Shown in pieces: positions 55,396 to 64,000 of a DNA stretch of 64,000 nucleotides. Each line of letters starts with the position of its first letter. The first letter of the stretch is position 1. The notes under the pieces were generated by a model that did no database searches, was not told the DNA's origin, and was given only the letters and a program-made list of their open reading frames with translations. The stretch lies in NCBI GenBank assembly GCA_032164295.1, contig JAJHTX010000002.1, positions 3,658,001 through 3,722,000 of the forward strand, in the 5' to 3' direction. Origin of the DNA: Inonotus obliquus. Its lineage: Eukaryota; Basidiomycota; Agaricomycetes; Hymenochaetales; Hymenochaetaceae. The position numbers and the translations under genes were made by a program.

Positions 55396-57050
55396 TCACG
55401 TTTGGAACGCTCCGGCCTCCTCAAGACTCGAAACAGCTCTATCAACATCCTTCATAACATCATGATACCATACCTCATCCCACTTCCCTTCCAAATCCTT
55501 CGTGATCCCTTCCTTACTCGTTCCGCTTGGACCAAGACGGTCATAAATCAATCCCATTGACGTGCTCCTCGTAAGCACCATATTCGCACGCGGACGACGC
55601 ACGGTGTCGTATGCCTTAAGAACCTCTTCAATGTTCTCCGTGTTTGTACTCGAATGCGTTAAGAGTTTAACGAGAACCAAGGCATCTTCGAGTGCTTGAC
55701 CCGCTCCGGCGCCCATATACGGTAGCATCGCGTGTGCTGCATCTCCAACCAAAGCAACTCTTCCTCTCACATAACTCTCCAATGGCGGATCTATGGCATG
55801 TATGGACCACACACTCGGATTATCTATGCATCCGAGTAGGAGAAGAACGTCCTCGGACCATCCTTCATACTGCGAGAGGAGCTCTTCTCGGCTTCGTGGT
55901 GTAACCCATGGTGTACCAGGTGGAAGGGGCTTTCCACCCCAGGGAACGGAAGAGTCGTATGCGAATGCAACCACGTTGATGACCGTATCCTCTTTGATGG
56001 GGAATGTGAGAACATGCTAAGAATAAACAGGTCAATATTAATGCTGGTGAACAGGAAAAGTAGTCGAGTGCACACACGTACCTTGCAATCTCCAATGAAG
56101 CAGTGGAGTCGATATCGTAAGTCAACCTTACACCCAGTATTCTTCAGCCGTTCGACGGGGACGAGTCCACGATAGGCGATATGATTCGTGAACTTTACAC
56201 GTAAGATCTTTGACCTCGGCGCTTTCTTCAACTCCATATCTTCATCTTCATGCTCATGGCTACCATTCACAACACCATTGGCCGTTTGTTCCTCTCCTTC
56301 CAATACGTATGTGCGGACGGCGGAACGAACTCCATCTGCGCCGACAACCACGTCGGCCTCGATAGAAGTTCCGTCAGCGAAGAAGATCTGTGTGCGCTGT
56401 GAGGAAATGGCTCGAAGACCCGTGAAGCGCTTGTTACAATGGACTCTCGTTGGTTCGATGAGGTGAATAAGAGCCTCGAGGAACACCGCCCTGTACATGA
56501 ATTTAGAAAATCAGGTGTGCAATTTTCGAGAGTCGATACCTGTGAATGCCCAAGCCATAGTCTTCGGGCCCGATAGGATACTGGCGAATGGATTATTGAC
56601 GGAAGAGAACACATTCTACATGGGACGTACATTATATATTACTTCCTTCTCTCCAGTACCGTATAGGTAACGGAATTGCCGTGGAGCAAGCTTTTCCGGA
56701 CGTATTACATCGACAACTTCGTCAAGAATGTTGAGCTCTCTAAGGACCGGGATGGCATTCACTCCTGTGATGGACCACCCGTCGACTTCAAAATCAAGTA
56801 TAAAATTGGGGAGTAATCGACTTACCTAGACCAACTCCTGCGCCAATTTCACCCAACTTTGCCTGCGGAATCGTTGTAAGAGATCATTCCTCCGGTTGAT
56901 CAGAAGGAGAAGACTCACAGCAGACTCATAGATGTCAACGTCCACACCGGCCCTTGTCAATCCAATAGCAGTAGCTAACCCGCATATCCCGCCTCCAATG
57001 ATAGCTACCTTTAGTGGTCTCTTGTGACCATTTGTTTCTGCGCTAGCCAT
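55396..57050 (-). CDS. FAD-dependent monooxygenase, salicylate-hydroxylase-like (copy 2)
   Basis: A close paralogue of the gene at 31943-33611, in opposite orientation. Exons on the minus strand: 57050-56919, 56862-56826, 56764-56631, 56580-56540, 56490-56082 and 56016-55396. Each exon is exactly as long as its counterpart (132, 37, 134, 41, 409, 621 nt), giving 457 residues. FAD motifs are intact: AIIGGGICG, GADGVRS and GDAAHAM. Differences concentrate in exons 3-4 (for example PRQFRYLYGTG versus PRPFRFLFGSG) and the last 130 residues, while exon 5 and the start of exon 6 are nearly identical in DNA. Both copies look functional. The surface that changes may alter substrate range; this is inference. 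Confidence 0.9.
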
Positions 57051-57832
57051 CTTGTTAAGCTTGACGTCCGAGTTCCCGACCACTGAGAAGAATCTGACGG
57101 ACGGGAGTATCTACGATGATAACATGTTGAGCGATGTTATTTATGCGCGAACCACTGAATTGCTAATGCGTGCCGAGTGAAGAGGGGACGGATTAGCTCT
57201 CGGCAAGCCTTGAATAAGCCAAGAACGTTCTTTCTTTCGAGAAGAGAACTCCGAGAATAAATACATCGGATTCAGTCCGAGAATAGATTGCATCGACATG
57301 ACCTGTTGCGGAAGACACGGAGATAACCTCCGACGAGCACGCACGATGGGACTTGACCTAGTGGCTTCACTAGGTTAGGGGATTCAGTCAGAGACAGAAC
57401 CCCATCATAATCCCAGTGAAGTATCAGATTAGATGAACCGTGAAGGAGGGCATCTCAACTTCTGGACGCGCAATGTTCGAAACCTTTCGCATAGATGGTT
57501 CTTCTGCCTGCCTCTTCAGGGGCTAATATTCTAGCGCGAAGAAAGACAACTACAATCATCGAATAAGACAGGGTTTGAAGTTGTTTATAGTTGCACTAAA
57601 AAAAGCAGTTGTTAAAGTGTTTTAGCTGAGGAGCAAGCCATAGCAAACTCACATTTCTCGAGCCTGGTTACAAAGGAGCGGCATGAAAGTTCTAGCAAAG
57701 TTAACCGATGGTGGCATTCCAGACGCGTATTACTAAGCAACCACTCAAATGGGGAAAGTGATGCGCGCTGCACGTGCTTCGTGTCTTGTCTTGTCTGTCT
57801 CGTCAACTAGTGCCACTGGCCTCTCGACATTC
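57051..57832. promoter_or_regulatory. Divergent region, monooxygenase 2 and XPD
   Basis: 782 bp between opposed starts. An imperfect direct repeat (TCCGAGAATA(A/G)AT, about 57250 and 57276) lies about 200 bp before the monooxygenase start. It is not the same sequence as the 65-bp repeat before copy 1. Short TCTTGTC repeats (57781-57800) precede XPD. Confidence 0.4.
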
Positions 57833-60800
57833 ATGAAGTTCTATATTGACGACCTTCCAGTGAGTTACTCCAGTTATTCATATGAGAGGAAGCTTATTGA
57901 CTGACTTGATATGAAGATAGTCTTCCCGTATGACCGAATCTATCCAGGTAAGCCACCTTTCCGTCTGAATACACAGCAAACCTCTCAGCTGCGATTACAG
58001 AGCAATACCAGTATATGTGCGATCTCAAGCGCACACTCGATGCCCAGGTGAGGAAATAATCTGATAGACGAGACTTTCTTGTGCTAATTCCTCGGTGTAG
58101 GGGCATTGTGTGCTTGAGATGCCGTCTGGTACTGGAAAAACGGTGTCGCTGTTGTCGTTGATCGTGTCCTACCAACAAGTGCGTCTGATTTCTCTATTTA
58201 CCATCATCTCGCTAAGGTTTCCTCATATAGTTTTATCCGACGAAAAGAAAGTTAATATACTGTTCGCGTACCGTACCCGAGATCGAAAAGGCTTTGGCGG
58301 AGCTGAAACGTCTCATGGAATATCGAGCCCAACATTCAGAGACGGAGGAGGAAAGGCAAAAGGAGAAGCGGTTCACTGGCCTGGGGCTTACAAGTCGAAA
58401 AAACCTGTGTTTGCATCCAGAGGTATGCTCATGGATTGCACGATATTGTTAGATCCAGGGGTACGTACTGACCTTTAACTTTCTCCACAGGTTTCGAAGG
58501 AGAGGAAAGGCGTCGTCGTTGATGCACGATGTAGGGACCTCACATCCTCGGCCGCGATGGAGAAAGCGCGAAATAATCCCGGGTCTGTACCCACATGCTC
58601 ATTCCACGACGTGAGTAGCATAGTTATCATTGGCTACATCAAACTTAATCTACATGATTAGAACCTGGAAGATTATGAACCAGGGAATCTTATACCTCCT
58701 GGTATCCACACGCTTGCTGATGTCCTCCAGTATGGGAGAGAAAAGGGGACTTGTCCGTATTTCACTGTTCGAAGAATGGTGAGGAAAATAAGCCACGTCG
58801 TTAGCCTAGCGTTTTACGTCTGCGTAGATGGCTTTCGTCGATGTAATTATCTATTCTTTCCACTACCTCCTCGATCCTAAGGTGGCGGAACAAGTATCCA
58901 AGGACATCTCGAAGGATGCCATCGTCGTATTTGATGAAGCCCATAACATTGGTGCGTTCACTTCACTCCTTCGTGAAATCATTATCATGAGCTGATGCCG
59001 ATTAGATAATGTCTGCCTCGAGTCACTGAGTATCGACTTAACGCGTCCAATGCTTGATTCTGCGACGAGGAGCGTGACAAGGCTCGGCGAGAAGATAGAA
59101 GAGTGTGCCGAAATTGCTCTCCCCTCGTGATGTAGTTCTAACTCAGTAGTTCAGGATTAAAATTAGCGACGCCTCGCGGCTGCAAGATGAGTACGCGAAG
59201 CTCGTGGAAGGCTTGCAGGAAGCAGATGAGGCACGTCAGGAAGACATCATCATGGCGAACCCGGGTATGTGCGCTTTGGCTATGCCGTATAAGACAGTTT
59301 TTTGACGGAAATTTTTAAGTTTTGCCCGATGATCTTCTGAAAGAAGCCGTGCCGGGGAACATCAGGAAGGCGGAGCATTTCGTTGCTTTTCTTAAGCGCT
59401 TCGTTGAATATCTGAAAACCCGTATGCGTGTTCTACACGTCGTTGCGGAGACGCCCCTATCTTTCCTTCAACATCTCAAGGATATTACGTTTATCGAACG
59501 ACGACCTTTGAGGTACGGAATGGGGCGGACTTCTAATTGTCTGTATACCATTCTGAAACTCACAAAATAGGTTCTGCGCTGAGCGGTTGCAATCACTCGT
59601 CCGCACCTTGGAGTTGACAAATTTAGACGAGTACGCTTCTCTTCAGAAGGTCGCGAATTTCGCCACTTTGGTGGCTACTTACGAAAAAGGTGAGGGTATT
59701 ATGAATTGATGAGTGGTCATCACGCCGAAACTCTTGGCCAGGCTTTCTGCTTATCCTTGAGCCGTTTGAGACGGACAATGCGACAGTGCCTAATCCCATC
59801 TTCCACTTTACGTATGTCTGGTCTACTCCTAGCAGCTTTGATTGGTTGCTATTCGCTAAACGCTCGGCACGTTTGAAGTTGCCTGGACCCCTCCTTAGCT
59901 ATCGCTCCAGTCTTTGAGCGCTTCAGCAGCGTTGTCATTACTTCCGGGACTATTTCACCTCTGGACATGTATCCGAAGATGCTCCAGTTTACTCCTGTGG
60001 TCCAGGAAACGTACACAATGACCCTGACACGTAACTCCTTTCTTCCCCTCGTGAGTGCCTTCCATTGTTGCGCGAGCTTTGATTAATTGGCACTTGTTTT
60101 CCCTATTACATCTTTGTTACGAATACCATTGTCTCCGGGCAGGTCATCACACGCGGCAGCGACCAAGTGGCAATCAGCTCCCGCTTTGAAGTCCGAAATG
60201 ACCCTGCAGTCGTCCGAAACTTTGGAGCCATACTCGTCGAATACAGCAAGATTGTTCCAGATGGTATCGCCGCATTCTTCCCAAGTTATCTGTACATGGA
60301 ATCGATTGTTGCGGCGTGGAACGATATGGGAATTCTCAATGAAGTGTGGAAGCACAAACTCATCTTCGTCGAAACGCCCGATGCCAACGAGACTAGCATT
60401 GCCTTAGAAAACTATCGAAGGGTGAATAATATTCCTACTTTCCGCCCCGACATACACGTTACTTATGTAATCTAGGCGTGCAACAACGGTCGTGGTGCGG
60501 TACTCCTTTCCGTTGCTCGTGGAAAGGTATCGGAGGGTATCGACTTCGATCACAATTACGGACGAGCTGTCATTATGTTCGGGTAGGCCTGAGACAGTTT
60601 CTGGCCGTGGAAGAATGGGGACGCTGAATCTGCGACATTTAGGGTTCCATACCAGTATACGGAAAGCCGGATTCTCAAGGTCCGTCCGATTTCCCGCTTC
60701 CGCAATCGTGGTCCCATCGAGATGTTACTGACGAAAGACGTTTATCTAGGCGCGGTTGGAATATTTGCGCGATGCTTATCGAATACGGGAATCCGAGTTT

Positions 60801-61295
60801 CTTGGTTTCGATGCGATACGACAAGCCGCACAGTGTGTTGGTCGCGTCCTACGGGGGAAGACGGATTGGGGGTTGATGGTATTTGCTGACAAGGTGAGTC
60901 TTGAATGTATTTAGTTCTTGGCCGATCTGGATCCAATCACGCTCGTTCAATAGCGGTATGCCAGAGCGGATAAACGCGCCAAACTTCCGCGTTGGATTAA
61001 CCAGTATATAACGGAGACTGCCGCCAATCTGTCCGCAGATATGGCACTAGTGCTGTCCAAGCTGTTCATGCGCCAGATATCCCAGCCGCACGCGGAAGAC
61101 ACGACTGGTATCTCGCTTTGGACGGTGGAGGATATCAAGAAGGCACAGGAAAAACAGCGTGCTCTTGAACTTGAGCAGCAGCGGGCAGCTGCGGTAGTCG
61201 ATAATGATGCTGGTGATGTCATAGATATTGACGACGAGTATGGGACTGGAGGACTGGACGACGAAGTCCTTAGGGATGTGGATTTGGACATATAG
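57833..61295 (+). CDS. RAD3: TFIIH DNA helicase XPD/RAD3 (ERCC2)
   Basis: This is the 5'-3' Fe-S helicase of TFIIH that opens DNA for nucleotide excision repair. Exons: 57833-57859, 57917-57947, 58001-58047, 58101-58178, 58231-58422, 58491-58610, 58662-58778, 58828-58951, 59006-59102, 59155-59264, 59320-59512, 59571-59689, 59742-59811, 59879-60050, 60143-60421, 60476-60582, 60643-60679, 60750-60893 and 60954-61295: 19 exons, 801 residues. Walker A is MPSGTGKT (42-49) and the DEAH box VFDEAH is at 238-243. All four Fe-S cysteines are present (Cys121, 139, 161, 196). Helicase motifs III-VI are recognisable ([36 protein letters not shown]). The C-terminus ends in an acidic tail after a Glu/Gln-rich helix. 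The start gives the family N-terminus [10 protein letters not shown]. Confidence 0.96.
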
Positions 61296-64000
61296 CGGCG
61301 GCCACTTAGGTTCTCTAATTAGAGGGATGTTATGCTCGATTGCGGTATTCGTGGCTTTAGGGTATGACAGTTACATAATTAAAGATAGTGCAAGACATAT
61401 TCTCTTAACACATTGTCTCTCAGAAGTCTTCAAATTGGGATCGTCAACGTCGTGGATTCACAGTCCCTAAGTGATGACAAAGGGGACTGTCATGGCGGAC
61501 AGTTCTCGCATTTCTGGTCGAGTTCCTGAGTCACGATCCTTTCGGGTTTGCTAGTAGCGTGAATATATAGGATAAGATTAGGCGGAGATGGCCAAAAGTG
61601 GCGTTTTGGCAGTGAAAAAGATAACGATGAGGAATGTAAGCCTTTCTGATCAACAGGAACGCCATCGAGTAGGGGGGACTTACCCATACCACCTGTTATG
61701 GTGGCAATTGACGCAGCTGGCATCGTGGGCTCGACTGTTACCGCACGTCGGCTCCATGCAGTCGATCATTGTGTCTCCAGTAAACGTGCGGTGATTGCAC
61801 TTCGTATTTAGGGTGTAGCGCAAAATTCGGTGGCTGGAAAATATGCGAGCATCATAGAGGGAGCGGGAAGGGGAGAGGGACAAAAGAGCGAAAGGCGATG
61901 GGGCCCGTGAGCCTTCTTATTTCACGGACAACAAAGGCGGTTAGGAACACTCACCACATGGCTTCGGACGACGGCGTGGAGTTCGCGTAGCTCTTCTATT
62001 GTATTGACCGGACAGAAAGGTTATCAAGCCGTGGGTCAAAGCTCGGGATCAGCAGCTACAGCAGGGATGGTCAAAGTTGGCAGGTCGGCGGAGGTAGGAG
62101 GATGGGGAAGGGGGCGTTGAGAGGCGCCTTAAATCAAACGGGATACGATTAATAATGTCTCCGATCAGGAAGTTAGGCGTGCTGCATATGAGTAGTGTAC
62201 TGAATTTACACGCCCTTCCTGTCGGAATGTAGGCACGCACCACGGGCCGAACGCCTGCACACACAGAAACAGGAGCTACAGCGGTTTCGGCGTAATCTTG
62301 GGGCGATTGATTTACCGGAAGCAAGCGGGGGGTGCACAAACGGTGGCTGGAAAGCAGCGTGAAGCAACACAACGAGGGAATAATACCTGAAGCATCAAAT
62401 TTCCACCTGCTTTTAAGCACTCTGCTTAAGCCAGCTGGTCCACCGAGGGAAATTCCCGCAAGTAACATACAGGGGGCAATGCAACAAAAGGCCGTATCGC
62501 ATGATCAGGATGAGGGTAGACAGAGACAAACCTGACCGAATGGTTTTCTATTGGAAGCCGAGTACACAGGTATAGTAATTAGGCGAGCGACATGCAACGG
62601 TTTCTTGGCCTTTAGATTGTTCGGCATGCCGGCTCAGAAACGTGTTTCTGCAGCTGTTTCAATTCAGATCTCGTGCACGAGCAGACAGATTAGGATTGGA
62701 AGCGTCAAGATAACGAGACGACTTACAACGAGGAAAACTCGAACATGATGTATCTGAGAAGCAGTTGAGACCATGCACTGTAATCACTGAATTCTCGTGT
62801 GTTCTAGAGCATGAAAGTATCAATGAATGTGGGTCTCCACCTGACCTTCCCAAAATTTGGCGCACTAACTCGGTTTACGCGGTTTTGCGCATCCCCATGT
62901 TGGAAATTAGATATTTATTCAAACTTCGACTGCCCGGGAAGCCAAAGCCATAGTACTCGAACAATTCGATGAATTCGTTATTCTCGAAATACCTGTTCAT
63001 CTCCGAGGCGTTGATATCAAGTTTGATCTTCGAAGCGATTACGGATTGAGAAATACGCGGACGAGGCTGTGCAAGACTTATGCAAGCGGACTGTACGACA
63101 ATCGGCTATGTGGTAGAATAGAGGGGGGAGACAAAGAATCGAGGATCCACAGGTGACGCATGATCCTTACTTTCCGGGTCAACAAGAGCAGACAAGAGCA
63201 TACCTGACTACATGTGTCGATAGGAGTAACAAAGTTTCGGTGCGCTAATACACTGGTCCCAGTGTTAGTCACCAGAGAAATTGATGTTATCACATAGCCT
63301 ATATTGGGAATCAACATACCATAAGAGGTAAAAAGTCCCATCCCGCTCCGCTCTAACCTTTCTGGACGGGAGAACAAATAAAGTCAGCACATTGAACTGA
63401 CTTATATTTCCATACAGCTCAATGAAAGCGGAACGTAGCGCCCGGCCGCAGGGACCATCACCCGATCGATTACGATCAGACAAGTTAATAATCTCTACGA
63501 GGTGAAGGAATACTAACTACGCACCAGTCGGACACCGGTCTACGAACGTTCAAGTCGGCGGTAGATAGGGCCACATGTTTTAATGTGCTTGGTCCCGCAG
63601 TACTACACCCGGTGAACAGTCGCGTAACATGCATAACATGCACGTTGAATCGGGGATTGAGAAATGGCGCCCCTTATTCATATTGATCGACGATGAAACA
63701 ACCGCTCTAGCAACTGAATGGCGTCGAGTATGATACATTATCCTTACCAGAAAGAATTTGAAAAGAGGCACGTTCCAAAAAAAATAGGTTCAGACGCCCA
63801 AACTCGGTAGCAATTATCAAGCAAGCTTGAAACGTAGACTCCAAAGACCGAATCATTTTGATTTTCTTTCTCGAAAGACTTGCCCCTTCGGCGTACGTTC
63901 CGGAGCCCGTATTTCTTGTCTCCCGCTGAGATCGCCATAACCCCTCAAACTGATGAGAAAGATTGGATCAGCCAACCTGCCAGCTCAATCAGGAAGTTTA
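61296..64000. other. 2.7-kb right-end region without a supportable gene
   Basis: No ORF on either strand shows a family motif, and none can be extended with good splice sites. The longest (62049-62468, minus, 139 codons) has composition like random sequence. GGTGGCTGGAAA occurs at 61829 and 62341. It may be the promoter side of a gene beyond the window, or degraded mobile-element sequence; neither can be shown. Confidence 0.45.

Noticed and set aside
31943..57050. Secondary-metabolite gene cluster between the two monooxygenases
   Set aside because: The enclosed genes are housekeeping (FBP1, C1-THF synthase, MGE1, PheRS and others); no polyketide synthase, NRPS, terpene synthase or P450 is present.
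62049..62468. 139-codon minus-strand ORF at the right end
   Set aside because: No recognisable motif, no codon-use resemblance to neighbours, and no splice extension improves it.
1..64000. CRISPR array, bacterial operon or prophage
   Set aside because: The sequence is clearly eukaryotic with spliceosomal introns; no regularly spaced direct repeats with unique spacers were seen.

Overview
The window comes from a filamentous fungus, most likely an agaricomycete basidiomycete. The reasons are 22 recognisable protein-coding genes (two of them close paralogues) packed on both strands, nearly all split by introns of about 45-75 bp with GT(A/G)NGT donors; fungal-only families (KRE2/MNT1 mannosyltransferase, NUR1/Mug154, fungal GH5_7 mannanase relatives, Sna3/Pmp3-type proteolipid); and one nuclear tRNA with a canonical-position intron. 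No species name is offered. Exon borders below were derived by hand from splice consensus, reading frame and family conservation. Reading phase closes across every multi-exon model given.

Layout. 1-9.4 kb: OST3 (partial, -), PIK1 phosphatidylinositol 4-kinase (+), KRE2/MNT1-type mannosyltransferase (-), TOM40 (+) and a small FetA/STAR1-like ABC ATPase (+), followed by a tRNA. 10-24 kb: a CCCH-finger/coiled-coil protein (-), a single-pass coiled-coil membrane protein (+), SMC6 (-), NUR1 (+) and a gene-poor 2.3-kb spacer. 24-29.4 kb: a GH5_7 mannanase-like gene whose catalytic residues are replaced (-) and an intronless mitochondrial-type TPR protein (+). 32-57 kb: a block bounded by two inverted paralogous FAD monooxygenases, holding FBP1 (-), a four-finger C2H2 factor (-), a Pmp3/Sna3-like protein (+), PNGase A (+), a small repeat-rich ORF (+), trifunctional C1-THF synthase (-), mitochondrial GrpE/MGE1 (+), mitochondrial PheRS (-) and a nuclear-looking basic protein (+). 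57.8-61.3 kb: XPD/RAD3 (+). 61.3-64 kb: no supportable gene.

Most genes are housekeeping and are not an operon or cluster. Themes recur without implying co-regulation: N-glycan work (OST3, mannosyltransferase, PNGase A), mitochondrial import and protein quality (TOM40, MGE1, PheRS, TPR protein), and genome maintenance (SMC6, XPD, NUR1). Many neighbours are divergent pairs sharing promoters of 150-460 bp.

The points most worth following are: the GH5_7 homologue, which has lost both catalytic glutamates and gained a basic, dibasic-rich insertion; the inverted monooxygenase pair, whose similarity is patchy as if by gene conversion; two independent GC-AG introns; a SMC6 P-loop assembled from three exons including a 12-nt exon; and a repeat-encoded small protein lying between short direct repeats.
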